Shown here: piece by piece, positions 47,144-59,000 of the stretch | Layout of the letters: the number at the start of each line of letters is the position of its first letter | Numbering within the stretch: the first letter of the stretch is position 1 | DNA from: Ceratopteris richardii | Taxonomy: Eukaryota > Streptophyta > Polypodiopsida > Polypodiales > Pteridaceae | Direction of reading: 5' to 3' | Length of the DNA: 64,000 nt | Assembly: GCA_020310875.1 (NCBI GenBank) | Contig: CM035437.1 | Coordinates: 44,810,171 to 44,874,170, forward strand | The notes under the pieces: model-generated | What the model saw: the letters and a program-made list of their open reading frames with translations, nothing else | Database searches by the model: none | Told to the model about the DNA's origin: nothing | Translations under genes and position numbers: made by a program

Positions 47144-47169
47144 GGCCCTTTTTGGGCCGTTTTTCGCCC
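47144..47169 (-). repeat. T13 right terminal inverted repeat
   Basis: Read inward on the minus strand: GGGCGAAAAACGGCCCAAAA then AGGGCC. It pairs with 34095-34120. The inner GGCCC-AAAAA-GGGCC is itself a small hairpin. Confidence 0.9.
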
Positions 47170-47171
47170 TA

Positions 47172-47306
47172 ATGAGACTTTGCTGCATAATTAGAGAACC
47201 ATTCTCTATGTGGTGTCACATGGAAAGAAGCACCAGAATCTAGCAGCCAGGTGTGGGAAAGAGAATCAGCCATAAGTGCCTCAGATGGCACAGTACTATC
47301 AAGTGT
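47172..47306 (-). pseudogene. Copia E protease segment between T13 and copia G
   Basis: The minus strand reads ADSLSHTWLLDSGASFHVT and PHREWFSNYAAKS, the aspartic protease active site of copia elements. It continues from the Gag end at 60320 across G and runs on at 34094 across T13. The joined codon at the T13 site is TAA, another stop where Gln (CAA) is plausible. Confidence 0.88.
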
Positions 47307-48388
47307 CTGTTGGGAGTGATGGTTGGATGCACTCAAGAAATGAGTTGGTGCTGCTAAACCTGCTTCACACCAGCCCTCCTTTGATTCCAGAAATGCTTAG
47401 TAGACTCCTTGAGCTTCCAAATGACACCAAAATATGCTATATGTACTTTGGAAATGAGTTGAGTAATGATTAGATCAAAACAGATGAGTTTGCACTTCAC
47501 TAGTCTTGAAAACTTTCTAATTCTGTAATGATACCTGCTCAGTGTTATGCTCAGTGTGACCAGCACACTTGAAATTGAAACAATTCCTTTTGGGAGTATT
47601 AAAGTACCTTAATGAGCTACCAATTTCAAGTGGAATCACTCAAATTGATAAACCATACACTGAGAAATAATTTTAGCAAAATTCTGATTACCCCCGACTT
47701 TTTAGGAGAGTTGCAGAGATAGACCAGTGACTGCTTCGAGCGTGATTTCTCCCAAATGGCTGAATGAAATCTTCTGAGATTTTGTATGCTTGTAGAAGAC
47801 CTTGAGCTGGTTCCAATGAGCTATTGAGCTCTTGATTTGGTTCAGTGAGCACTGAGAAATGCTCCTTGGAAGTTGACAGACTTGGAGTAGGAAACTCAGA
47901 CAAAACAGAGATGATGAATGTAAGTATTTGTATTATATCAATATGAATGTACATTCCCATTGGCATGATAGACATAGCACAATGGTACTCAGAGGTGCAA
48001 GCTATGGAGTAGGCCTTACACACTCAATGAATGGTACAGAATAGCCTCGGGATTGATGATGGACACCCGCGACTTTTTGCTTGTAGTTTTTATAGGAGTT
48101 GAAGGTTAATTTGAATTTCAAATTCAAATTTAGGCTCCCTAGAATATCTCTACTAAAAGTAGGGAGATATTCTCTCCATTAACTCAACTAAGAATCCATG
48201 ACTAATCAAGTTGGTATGATTAAATGAGATGCCAAGTCATTCTAGACTTTTACAAAGGAGTAAATGGTAAGAACATCTAAGCATATGTTCATATGAACCT
48301 TGCTTCAAGTGAAGCCTTGATAAAGCTTTGTCCAAGATTGTCTTCCATGATTTCAAGCCAATGTGTGAAGGCTTGATATGCACCAACA
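47307..48388 (-). repeat. 3' LTR of copia G
   Basis: About 1,082 bp. TATA-like CTATAAAAACTAC on the minus strand near 48090, preceded by AATTTGAAATTCAAA. Partner of 59235-60314. Confidence 0.93.
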
Positions 48389-49477
48389 GCTCCCCCTCAA
48401 GCCAAACACTTTGGCTTAAGTCTTCATCTTCTTCATCTTTAGTCTTCAAACACATCCTGCATCCAATCATGGATTTAAATCTGCATAGCTTGTTTCCATC
48501 CAATGCTTTTGTGAGCAAATCTGCACATTGCATATTAGTAGACACATAAGATAATTGAATATCTTTGCTAAGTAACTTCTCCCTCACATAGTGATAATGA
48601 AACTCTATGTGTTTTGTCCTAGCATGATAAATTGGATTAGCTGCAAGGTGAAGAGAACTAGTGTTGTCTCCAAAGATGATTGGTGGCCTTGTATATAGAC
48701 CTAACTCTGTATATAGAAGCTTCAACCAGATAGCTTCTTGAGTGGCATTGGCTAGCCCTCTATACTCTGCTTCAGTAGATGACAAAGCTACTGTAGGTTG
48801 TTTCTTGGCTGACCAAGAAATAGGTTTGTCACCTGCAAAACATATGTACCCTGATGTGCTCCTCCTGTCATCCTTGCATCCTGCCCAATCTGCATCTGAG
48901 TAAACTTTAATATCAATATCTGATGTATATGGAAAGTACAAACCATGACTTTGAGTTCCTTTGAGGTACTTCAAGATTTTCTTTGCTGCCTCTAGGTGAG
49001 GTACCCTTGGTTTGTGCATGAATTGACTAAGCACACTAACTCCATATGCTATGTCAATTCTTGTCAATGTAGCATAGTTCAAACTTCCTACCATACTTTG
49101 GTATCCTGTGATGTCTTGGACTTCTTCTCCTTCATGAGCACTTAGTTTTAGGTTGACCTCCATTGGAGTAGTAGATACTTTAGCATCCTGCAAGCCAAAC
49201 TTCTTGACTATGTCCTGCACATACTTCTTTTGAGTGATATATATACCTGAGTTGGTGTAGACTAACTCAAGACCTAAGAAATACTTCAATAATCCAAGAT
49301 CACTAATCTTGAATTCTTTCATCATTTGTCCTTTGATGTGCCTAATTCCCTGAACATCATTTCCTGTAATAATGATGTCATCAACATAAACACATGAATA
49401 TATTACCTCTGTACTACTTCTCTTTATAAACAGAGAAGTGTCTGCTTTACTCATCACAAATCCTTGGTCTTGGATGT
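48237..49477 (-). CDS. Copia G polyprotein, C-terminal part (RT end and RNase H)
   Basis: Continues in frame from 56014 across the H insertion. Contains VYVDDIIITGND near 49385 (reverse transcriptase active site), YSDADWAGCKDDRRSTSGY near 48900 and STEAEYRGLANATQEAIW near 48770 (RNase H). Compared with H, one T is missing in the codons for the GLQD segment (near 48466), which shifts the frame about ten codons before the normal stop; the frame then reads through the polypurine tract into the LTR until 48237. Otherwise intact. Confidence 0.88.
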
Positions 49478-50599
49478 TGGAAGTGATGGCTGGGTACAAT
49501 CAGAAGATCAAGTTGGTGCTGCTATACCTGCTTCACACCTGCCCTCTTTTCTCTTCAGATATGGTTAGGAGACTCCTTGAGCTTCCAAATGACACCAAGA
49601 GACTATATATGTGCTTTACAAAATGATTGAGTAATGATCAAATCAAAACAGATGATTTTGAACCTTCACAACTCCAAAAACTTTCTATTCTTGTAATGAT
49701 ACCTGCTCAGTCCTAAGCTCAGTGTGACCAGCACACTTGCAATTGGTTTAATTCCTTCTGGGAGTATTAAATTAACTTAACAAGCTACTATTAGCAAGTT
49801 AAATCACTCCAATTAACAAACTATACACTGAGCATGATCTTTAGTAAAATCAGAGACACCCCCGACTTTTTAGGAACTACTCAGAAAAATACCAGTGTCT
49901 GCCTCGACTGAGATTTCTCCCAATTGGCTGAATAGAATGACTTGAAATTTTGTAGTGTTGTAGAATGCTTTGAGCTGGTTCCAATGAGCTTTGAATCATC
50001 CAATTTGGTTCAGTAGATCTTGAGATATGCCCTGTTGAAGTTGACAGACTTTGAAGATGGTTACTCAGAGAAACACAAAGATAATGACAATGAGTATATG
50101 TATTGAATCTATCAAATGTACATTCCCATTGGCATGTAGAGTGATGCCCAATGGTACTCAGAGGTGTAGGCTCAATAGTAGCTCTCACACACTCAATGTA
50201 TTGCTTGGAATTACCTCGGGAAGTGAGCAACAATGCCCGCGACTTTTTCATTGGCTTTTATAAGAGTTTGAAGAGAGTTTGAATTTCAAATTCAAAAAAT
50301 AGGCTCCCTCAAATCTCTCATCTAATCACATGGAGATATTCTCTCCATTCATACCTTTCAAATTTCACGACTTTTGAAGGTAGGTAAGATTACATAAAGT
50401 CATATTGACTTTTACATGAAGTAAAATGTAACTAAGCATAGGCATGTGTTCCTATGGTCTTCCTTCAAATGAAGTCTTCATGAATTACTCCAAGCTCTTG
50501 TAAAATCTTCAATGTTGATATCCAATGTTCTTCAAATCTTTATGTTGATTCTTCAAGGCACAAAACAAAGCCAAGTGTTAAGGCTTGTTTGCACCAACA
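49478..50599 (-). repeat. 3' LTR of copia H
   Basis: Nearly identical to 54889-56013. TATA-like CTTATAAAAGCC on the minus strand near 50265. Confidence 0.95.
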
Positions 50600-50638
50600 G
50601 CTCCCCCTCAAGCCAAACACTTGCTTGAGTCTTCATCT

Positions 50639-53600
50639 CTAGTCTTCAATGATATCCTGCAATCCAATCATGGATTTAAACCTGCATAGCTTACTCCCAT
50701 CTAAAGATTTTGTAAGCAAATCTGCACATTGTATATTAGTGGACACATATGATAATTGGATTTCCTTGCTGAGTAATTTCTCCCTCACATAGTGGTAATG
50801 AACCTCTATGTGTTTTGTCCTAGCATGATACACAGGATTAGCTGCTAGATGTAGTGAACTTGTGTTATCACCAAATATGATAGGTGGCCTTGTGTATAGG
50901 CCCAATTCTGAATATAGTAGTTTCAACCATATGGCTTCTTGAGTGGCATTGGCTAGCCCTCTGTATTCTGCCTCAGTAGATGATAGAGCCACTGTGGGTT
51001 GTTTCTTGGATGACCAAGAAATTGGTTTATCACCTGCATAGCATATGTAACCAGATGTACTCCTCCTGTCATCCTTGCAACCTGCCCAATCTGCATCTGA
51101 GTATACTTTGATATCAATGTCTGATGAATATGGAAAATACAATCCATGGTTTTGTGTTCCCTTTAGATACTTTACTATCTTCTTAGCTGCCTCCAAATGT
51201 GGTACTCTTGGCTTATGCATAAACTGACTAAGTACACTAACACCATATGATATATCAATTCTGGTTAAGGTAGCATAATTAAGACTACCTACCAAACTTT
51301 GGTAACCTGTAATATCCTTGAGTTCTTCTCCTTCATGTGCACTGAGTTTGTGATTAACTTCCATAGGAATGTTTGAGACTTTAGCTTCCTGCAAATTAAA
51401 CTTCTTGACCATGTCCTGAATATACTTCTTCTGAGTAATAAAGATACCTGAATTTGTGTAGACCAATTCAAGTCCTAGGAAGTACTTCAATAATCCAAGA
51501 TCATTGATCTTGAGTTCCTTCATCATTTGACCTTTGATGTGTCTAATTCCTTGAACATCATTTCCTGTAATAATGATGTCATCAACATAGACACACAAGT
51601 ATATTACCTCTGAATTGTTCTTCTTTATAAACAATGAAGTATCTGCTTTACTCATCACAAATCCTTGATCCAAGAGATAGGTTGTCAATCTGTAATTCCA
51701 TGCTCTAGGTGCCTGCTTTAATCCATACAAAGCCTTTTTCAATTTACAAACATGATTTACCTTATTGGGATCCTCATAGCCAGGTGGCTGTGACATGTAG
51801 ACCTCTTCAGATATCCATCCATTTAAGAATGCATTCTTCACATCCAATTGGTACATGTTCCAATTCTTGGATGCAGCTACACTCACCATAATTCTGATAG
51901 TTGGCATCTTGGCCACAGGAGAAAATGTCTCCTCATAATCAATGCCTTGGGTTTGTGCAAAACCCTTGGCTACCAACCTAGCTTTATATCTGTTTATTGT
52001 ACCATCTGAGTTCCTCTTGAGTTTGTAGATCCATCTGGATCCTATCACCTTCATGGAGTCCTTCTTGGGTACCAAGTCCCAAGTATCACTCTCCTTGAGA
52101 GCCTCCATTTCTTCATCCATTGCTTCCTTCCATTCTGATTTAGTAATAGCTTCCTCAAATGTACCTGGTTCTTCATTCAAGATATCCTTTGCAAGATATA
52201 CAGAGTGCTTGGTTACAAGTGAAGTATCATACCCATACCTAATTGGTTTCTTCTTTTCTCTTGAAGATCTCCTCATAGCTTGAGTTGAGGATTCTGGATT
52301 GTCTTCAAGTTGCTTCATCTTCATCTTCCCTTTGGATTTCCAAGCCTTGAACTCTTCAATGTTGATGGTGTCTTCATCATCTGAGCTTGTGTCCTCATTC
52401 TGAGTTGGTTCTTGCCTGACAAGCTTTGGAAAGTCTTCTTCCATATCATGAGGTAGGTTAACTTTCCTGTACTCATTTTCATACCATGAATCGTTTTCAT
52501 CAAAGATGACATCTCTGCTTACCTTGAAGCCTTTGTTTGAGGGGTTATAGAACCTGTATCCTTTCTGATTCAAATCATAACCAATAAAGATACACTTTTC
52601 AGCCTTAGGGTCTAGCTTTCCCCTTACCTGTGAGGGAATATGTACATATGCAACACACCCAAAGATCTTGCAATGATCTAGAGATGGTCTCTTACCATGC
52701 CAAGCCTCATAGGGTGTCATTCCATCAAGTGTCTTTGATGGCAACCTGTTGATTAAGTATGTGGCAGTAGATACACTCTCTGCCCAAAGATAATTTGGTA
52801 GTTTTTTCTCATTAAGCATAGACCTAGCTGTCTCCACAATGAGTCTATTCCTTCTTTCAGCTACCCCATTTTGTTCAGGTGAGTACCTTGTGGTAATCTC
52901 CCTCTTGATGCCTCTTTCCTGCAAGAATTCTTCAAAGTCATTGGAGAAGTATTCTCCACCACCATCAGACCTTAGCCTCTTCAAATGTCTACCTATTTGA
53001 TTCTCAACTAATGCAAGATACCTTTTGAAACAATTAAATACTTCATCTTTATGTTTCATGAAGTACAAGACAGTCCATCTACTATAGTCATCAATAAAGG
53101 ACACATAGTACCTTGATCCAGATATGGATGGCTCCTTGCTTGGTCCCCAAACATCTGTATGCACCAATTCCAAGTAATCTTCATGCATAAATCCTTCCTT
53201 GGTGTATGGCAACCTGTGTGACTTACCAAACTGACAAGCCCCACACTTGTATATCATGTGTTGCTTGGATACATTAGGTATCCCAAGCACACATTGATCT
53301 CTGCTCATTTGTTTTATGGTCCTCTCTCCAATGTGACCTAATCTCTTGTGCCACATCTCCAATTCTGATAGGGTTTGGTCCTTATAGTTGTACAAGGCAA
53401 TATTTTTAGTATCCTCAAGTTCAAAGGTAAATAATCTACCTGATTTCTCTCCCTTGGCTATCCTTCTGAATCCATGTCTTGGATCCTCCACATATGCACC
53501 ATGTTGAGTGAACCTGACCTGTAGACCTTTTTCAACAATCTGACCTACACTCATCAGATTCTTGGTGATTGTTGGAACATACAATACTCTGCTAAGTAAA

Positions 53601-54862
53601 TTTTGATTACCATCACTTGTTTTGACATTGCCTACTTTAACCACTGAATGTTTAGTGTCATCACCTGTCTGCACTTGGTGCTTGCCTTTAGGTTCTTCCA
53701 AATCAGAGAGTAAGGCAACATTCCCAGCTACATGGTTAGAGCAACCTGAATCAATATAGAACAAATGATCATCATTGATACCTGATTTAGATGTCATGTT
53801 CATAATCAACAAGGAATCATCTTGATCCTCTGCATAATTGTTGTAATCCTTCCTGTTCCTGTATCCACCTTGATAATTGCTATTGTGATTGTAGCTATTG
53901 TTGTTGTAATTATTGTTGTAGCCATGGTAGCCTTGAGATTGATTGAATCTGCCTCTGCCTTGGGAGTATCCTCCTCTTTGGTGACCTCTTCCTCTTTGGT
54001 TCTTGTAGTTCTTGTAGCATTCATCTGTAGTATGGTTAGACAAGCCACAAATATTGCATGGAGATTGGTTATAGGGTCTCCCCCTACCTGACTTACCTCC
54101 TCTGCCCCTACCTCTAGATGATCTACCTCTCCCTGCATAGTTTGCTTGGGAGGTAGATCCTTCTTCATCAACCTTCTTGCTTTTACCCTTATCTTTAGAC
54201 TTCTTATCTGTATATAGGGCAGAGGGATTGTTACCTTTTGATTGCTCTCCATTCTTTGTGATCTTTGCTTCATGTGTAAAGAGTTGTCCAATCAGAGTTG
54301 TTAGATCAGGTGCTTGGATGTCCATGTACAAGTCCATTGCAGTGGTAAAGCTCTCCCACTTGTCATCTGCCTTTAGTCCATTGATCACTTGTCTGACTAT
54401 TTGCTCTTCCTCAATCTCTTCTCCAACACTTGCAAGTTGATCTGCAATGTCTTTGACTTTGGTGACAAAATCTGAGACACATTGTTTTGATTGCTTCCTT
54501 AGAGTTGTAAACTCAATCCATAGCTCCTTCTTTCTGGCCCTTGTGCTTGATGAAAAGTATGTTGACAAGGTTTCCCAAGTCTCTTGGGAAGTCTTACAGT
54601 TCCTTACATGAGGTAGAAGAAAATCAGAGATAGAGTTTAGAAGATATGACCTTGCCAAAGCATCTTTAGCACACCATTGGTTGAGTCTCTCATGTTCATC
54701 CTTTGTAGGTAGGCCTCTGGTTTTGAATGAGGGCAACTCCTCATCTCCTGATATGTATCCATACAAACTTCTCCCTTGTAGATAGGTCTTCATTCTCAAT
54801 GACCATGCCTGGTAGTTATTTCTATCCAATTTGTTAATGAAGGAAGGGAAACCATCACCCAT
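50639..54862 (-). CDS. Copia H Gag-Pol polyprotein, intact, 1,407 residues
   Basis: Start ATG 54862 ([14 protein letters not shown]), 13 bp inside the primer site; an upstream in-frame ATG lies in the LTR and is not used here as the start. Order: Gag 1-260; Gly/Arg-rich linker and zinc knuckle [14 protein letters not shown] (about 269-283); Asn/Tyr-rich spacer; protease YIDSGCSNHVAG (about 370); GAG-pre-integrase [10 protein letters not shown] (about 504); integrase HTDVWGP (about 568), SDGGGEY (about 632), QNGVAERRN (about 664); reverse transcriptase RWIYKLKRN (about 943) to YVDDIIITGN (about 1092); RNase H SDADWAGCKDDRRS (about 1240), STEAEYRG (about 1285). It ends with TAG at 50639 next to the polypurine tract. 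Length and order are normal for autonomous Ty1/copia. Confidence 0.96.
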   Translation of the reverse strand: MGDGFPSFINKLDRNNYQAWSLRMKTYLQGRSLYGYISGDEELPSFKTRGLPTKDEHERLNQWCAKDALARSYLLNSISDFLLPHVRNCKTSQETWETLSTYFSSSTRARKKELWIEFTTLRKQSKQCVSDFVTKVKDIADQLASVGEEIEEEQIVRQVINGLKADDKWESFTTAMDLYMDIQAPDLTTLIGQLFTHEAKITKNGEQSKGNNPSALYTDKKSKDKGKSKKVDEEGSTSQANYAGRGRSSRGRGRGGKSGRGRPYNQSPCNICGLSNHTTDECYKNYKNQRGRGHQRGGYSQGRGRFNQSQGYHGYNNNYNNNSYNHNSNYQGGYRNRKDYNNYAEDQDDSLLIMNMTSKSGINDDHLFYIDSGCSNHVAGNVALLSDLEEPKGKHQVQTGDDTKHSVVKVGNVKTSDGNQNLLSRVLYVPTITKNLMSVGQIVEKGLQVRFTQHGAYVEDPRHGFRRIAKGEKSGRLFTFELEDTKNIALYNYKDQTLSELEMWHKRLGHIGERTIKQMSRDQCVLGIPNVSKQHMIYKCGACQFGKSHRLPYTKEGFMHEDYLELVHTDVWGPSKEPSISGSRYYVSFIDDYSRWTVLYFMKHKDEVFNCFKRYLALVENQIGRHLKRLRSDGGGEYFSNDFEEFLQERGIKREITTRYSPEQNGVAERRNRLIVETARSMLNEKKLPNYLWAESVSTATYLINRLPSKTLDGMTPYEAWHGKRPSLDHCKIFGCVAYVHIPSQVRGKLDPKAEKCIFIGYDLNQKGYRFYNPSNKGFKVSRDVIFDENDSWYENEYRKVNLPHDMEEDFPKLVRQEPTQNEDTSSDDEDTINIEEFKAWKSKGKMKMKQLEDNPESSTQAMRRSSREKKKPIRYGYDTSLVTKHSVYLAKDILNEEPGTFEEAITKSEWKEAMDEEMEALKESDTWDLVPKKDSMKVIGSRWIYKLKRNSDGTINRYKARLVAKGFAQTQGIDYEETFSPVAKMPTIRIMVSVAASKNWNMYQLDVKNAFLNGWISEEVYMSQPPGYEDPNKVNHVCKLKKALYGLKQAPRAWNYRLTTYLLDQGFVMSKADTSLFIKKNNSEVIYLCVYVDDIIITGNDVQGIRHIKGQMMKELKINDLGLLKYFLGLELVYTNSGIFITQKKYIQDMVKKFNLQEAKVSNIPMEVNHKLSAHEGEELKDITGYQSLVGSLNYATLTRIDISYGVSVLSQFMHKPRVPHLEAAKKIVKYLKGTQNHGLYFPYSSDIDIKVYSDADWAGCKDDRRSTSGYICYAGDKPISWSSKKQPTVALSSTEAEYRGLANATQEAIWLKLLYSELGLYTRPPIIFGDNTSSLHLAANPVYHARTKHIEVHYHYVREKLLSKEIQLSYVSTNIQCADLLTKSLDGSKLCRFKSMIGLQDIIED

Positions 54863-54888
54863 AATTACCTTATTTGCTCTGATACCAC

Positions 54889-56013
54889 TGTTGGAAGTGA
54901 TGGCTGGGTACAATCAGAAGATCAAGTTGGTGCTGCTATACCTGCTTCACACCTGCCCTCTTTTCTCTTCAGAGATGGTTAGGAGACTCCTTGAGCTTCC
55001 AAATGACACCAAGAGACTATATATGTGCTTTACAAAATGATTGAGTAATGATCAAATCAAAACAGATGATTTCGAACCTTCACAACTCCAAAAACTTTCT
55101 ATTCTTGTAATGATACCTGCTCAGTCCTAAGCTCAGTGTGACCAGCACACTTGCAATTGGTTTAATTCCTTCTGGGAGTATTAAATTAACTTAACAAGCT
55201 ACTATTAGCAAGTTAAATCACTCCAATTAACAAACTATACACTGAGCATGATCTTTAGTAAAATCAGAGACACCCTCGACTTTTTAGGAACTACTCAGAA
55301 AAATACCAGTGTCTGCCTCGACTGAGATTTCTCCCAATTGGCTGAATAGAATGACTTGAAATTTTGTAGTGTTGTAGAATGCTTTGAGCTGGTTCCAATG
55401 AGCTTTGAATCATCCAATTTGGTTCTGTAGATCTTGAGATATGCCCTGTTGAAGTTGACAGACTTTGAAGATGGTTACTCAGAGAAACACAGAGATAATG
55501 ACAATGAGTATATGTATTGAATCTATCAAATGTACATTCCCATTGGCATGTAGAGTGATGCCCAATGGTACTCAGAGGTGTAGGCTCAATAGTAGCTCTC
55601 ACACACTCAATGTATTGCTTGGAATTACCTCGGGAAGTGAGCAACAATGCCCGCGACTTTTTCATTGGCTTTTATAAGAGTTTGAAGAGAGTTTGAATTT
55701 CAAATTCAAAAAATAGGCTCCCTCAAATCTCTCATCTAATCACATGGAGATATTCTCTCCATTCATACCTTTCAAATTTCACGACTTTTGAAGGTAGGTA
55801 AGATTACATAAAGTCATATTGACTTTTACATGAAGTAAAATGTAACTAAGCATAGGCATGTGTTCCTATGGTCTTCCTTCAAATGAAGTCTTCATGAATT
55901 ACTCCAAGCTCTTGTAAAATCTTCAATGTTGATATCCAATGTTCTTCAAATCTTTATGTTGATTCTTCAAGGCACAAAACAAAGCCAAGTGTTAAGGCTT
56001 GTTTGCACCAACA
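54889..56013 (-). repeat. 5' LTR of copia H
   Basis: 1,125 bp, TGTTGGTGCAAACAAGCC to ACTTCCAACA on the minus strand, followed by the primer site. Confidence 0.95.
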
Positions 56014-59000
56014 TTGGAGATAGGTTGTCAACCTGTAATTCCATGCCCTAGGTGCCTGCTTCAAACCATATAGAGCCTTCTTCAATTTACAAACATGATT
56101 TACCTTATTGGGGTCTTCATAGCCAGGTGGTTGTGACATGTAGACTTCTTTAGATATCCATCCATTCAAGAATGCATTCTTCACATCCAATTGGTACATG
56201 TTCCAATTTTTGGATGCAGCTACACTCACCAAAATTCTGATAGTTGGCATCTTGGCCACAGGAGAAAATGTCTCCTCATAATCAATGCCTTGGGTTTGTG
56301 CAAAACCCTTGGCTACCAACCTAGCTTTGTACCTGTTTATTGTTCCATCTGAATTCTTCTTTAGTTTGTAGATCCATCTGGATCCTATTACTTTCATAGA
56401 GTCTTTCTTGGGTACCAATTCCCAAGTGTCACTCTCTTTGAGTGCCTGCATTTCTTCATCCATTGCTTCCTTCCATTCTGGTTTAGTGATTGCTTCTTCA
56501 AATGAACCTGGTTCTTCATTCAATAGATCCTTTGCAAGATATACAGAATGCTTGGTTACAAGGGAAGTATCATACCCATACCTAATAGGCTTCTTACTTT
56601 CTCTCTGAGATCTCCTCATAGCTTGAGTTGAGGATTCTGGTTTATCTTCTAGTTGCTTCATCTTCATCTTCCCTTTGGATTTCCAAGCCTTGAACTCCTC
56701 AAGATTTATTGTATCATCATCATCTGAGCTTGAATCTTCTTTCTGAATTGATTCCTCCTTGGTGAGCTTTGGAAAATCTTCTTCCATGTCATAGGGTAGA
56801 TTCACTTTCCTGCATTCATTCTCATACCATGAGTCATTCTCATCAAAGATGACATCTCTGCTTACCTTGAAGCCTTTGTTTGTTGGGTTGTAGAATCTGT
56901 ATCCCTTTTGGTTCAAATCATAACCAATGAAGATACATTTTTCAGCCTTGGGGTCTAGCTTTCCCCTTACCTGTGAGGGAATATGCACATATGCTACACA
57001 ACCAAAGATTTTGCAATGATCCAGAGAGGGTCTCTTACCATGCCAAGCTTCATATGGTGTCATGCCATTAAGTGATTTGGATGGCAACCTGTTGATGAGA
57101 TAGGTGGCAGTGGATACACCTTCTGCCCAAAGATAATTTGGCAACTTTTTTTCATTAAGCATAGACCTAGCTGTTTCTACTATGAGTCTATTCCTTCTTT
57201 CAGCTACCCCATTCTGTTCAGGTGAGTACCTTGTAGTAATCTCCCTCTTGATGCCTCTTTCCTGCAAGAAATCTTCAAATTCATTTGAGAAGTATTCTCC
57301 ACCACCATCTGACCTTAGCTTCTTCAAATGTCTACCTGTTTGATTTTCAACTAGTGCAAGATACTTTTTGAAACAATTAAATACTTCATCTTTATGTTTC
57401 ATGTAGTATAAGACAGTCCACCTGCTATAGTCATCAATGAAGGACACATAGTACCTTGATCCAGATATGGATGGTTCCTTGCTAGGTCCCCAAACATCTG
57501 TATGCACTAACTCCAGATAATCTTCATGCATGAAACCTTTCTTGGTATAAGGAAATCTGTGTGACTTACCAAATTGACAAGCCCCACACTTGTATATCAT
57601 GTGTTGCTTGGATACATTAGGTATCCCAAGCACACATTGATCCCTACTCATTTGCTTTAAGGTCCTCTCACCAATGTGACCTAACCTCTTGTGCCAAATT
57701 TCCAATTCTGATAGTGTTTGATCCTTGTAATTATACAAAGCAATATTCTTGGTGTCTTCTAGCTCAAAGGTAAACAATCTACCTGATTTTTCTCCCTTAG
57801 CTATCCTTCTGAATCCATGTCTTGGATCCTCCACATATGCTCCATGTTGTGTGAATCTGACGTGCAAACCTTTTTCCACAATCTGACCTACACTCATTAG
57901 GTTCTTGGTGATTGTTGGAACATACAATACTCTGCTCAATAAATTCTGATTACCATCACTAGTTTTGACATTGCCTATTTTAACAACTAAATGTTTAGTG
58001 TCATCACCTGTCTGTACTTGATGCTTGCCTTTGGGTTCTTCCAAATCAGAAAGTAGTGCCACATTGCCAGCTACATGATTAGAGCAACTTGAATCAATAT
58101 AGAATAAGTGATCATCATTGATACCTGACTTAGAAGTCATATTCATGATCAATAAGGAGTCATCTTGCTCCTCTGCATAGTTGTTGTAATCTCTTCTATT
58201 CCTGAATCCACCTTGGTAGTTACCATTGTGGTTGTTGTGGTAATTGTTGTTGTATTGATTGTTGTATCCATTGTAGCTTTGGTGTTGATTGAATCTGCCT
58301 CTTCCTTGGGAGTATCCACCTCTTGAGTAGCCTCTTCCTCTCTGATTCTTGTAGTTCTTGTAGCATTCATCTGTGGTATGATTGGACAATCCACAAATGT
58401 TGCATGGTGATGAGTTGTAGGATCTCCCCCTACCTGACTTACCTCCTCTGCCTCTACCTCTTGAAGATCTACCTCTCCCTGCATAGTTTGCTTGGGAGGT
58501 AGAGCCTTCTTCATCAACCTTCGTACTTTTACCCTTATCTTTTACCTTCTTATCAGTATAAAGGGCAGAGGGGTTGTTACCTTTTGATTGCTCTCCATTC
58601 TTTGTGATCTTTGCTTCATGTGTAAAGAGTTGTCCAATCAGAGTTGTTAGATCGAGTGCTTGGATGTCCATGTATAGGTCCATTGCTGTGGTAAAGCTCT
58701 CCCATTTGTCATCTGCCTTTAGTCCATTGATTACTTGTCTGACTATTTGCTCTTCCTCAATCTCCTCTCCAACACTTGCAAGTTGGTCTGCAATGTCTTT
58801 GACTTTAGTGACAAAATCTGAAACTGATTGCTTTGATTGCTTCCTAAGGGTGGTGAATTCAATCCATAGTTGATTCTTTTTGGCCCTTGTACTTGATGAA
58901 AAATATGTAGACAAGGTTTCCCAAGTCTCTTGGGAAGTTTTGAAACTCCTTACATGAGGTAAAAGGAAATCAGAAATAGAGTTAAGAAGGTATGACCTTG

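Larger units (their letters stand above)
34095..47169. mobile_element. T13: 13.1-kb DNA element with H3-Ulp1 gene, transposase-like gene and 19 hairpins
   Basis: The ends match in inverted orientation: GGGCGAAAAACGGCC then an AAAA run and GGGC (34095-34120) against 47169-47144. TA flanks both sides (34093-34094, 47170-47171). Excising the element with one TA restores the reading frame of copia E protease across the gap, which confirms both borders. Inside are two plus-strand and two minus-strand gene models, about 19 copies of a 67-bp hairpin and three tandem repeat systems. The ends, the TA target and the transposase-like protein do not let me assign a known superfamily. Ulp1-type proteases are known passengers of some plant MULE and CACTA elements and of some other eukaryotic DNA transposons; a histone H3 domain is not, to my knowledge. 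Confidence 0.9.
49478..56013 (-). mobile_element. Ty1/copia element H, complete and young
   Basis: LTRs 49478-50599 and 54889-56013, TGTTGG to CCAACA, with only about half a dozen visible differences in 1.1 kb. Target duplication TTGGA at 49473-49477 and 56014-56018. Primer site complement TGCTCTGATACCAC at 54875-54888, polypurine tract GAGGGGGAGC beside 50600. The single polyprotein frame is unbroken. All parts needed for transposition are present. Confidence 0.96.

Noticed and set aside
34093-47171. PIF/Harbinger element with TTA/TAA duplication
   Set aside because: The left flank is TTA and the right is TAA, which are not direct repeats; only TA is shared, and the copia E frame is restored with a two-base duplication.
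53806-54291. Frames opposite or overlapping the copia H and G polyproteins
   Set aside because: They are shadows of the Gly/Arg- and Asn-rich Gag region read in other frames.
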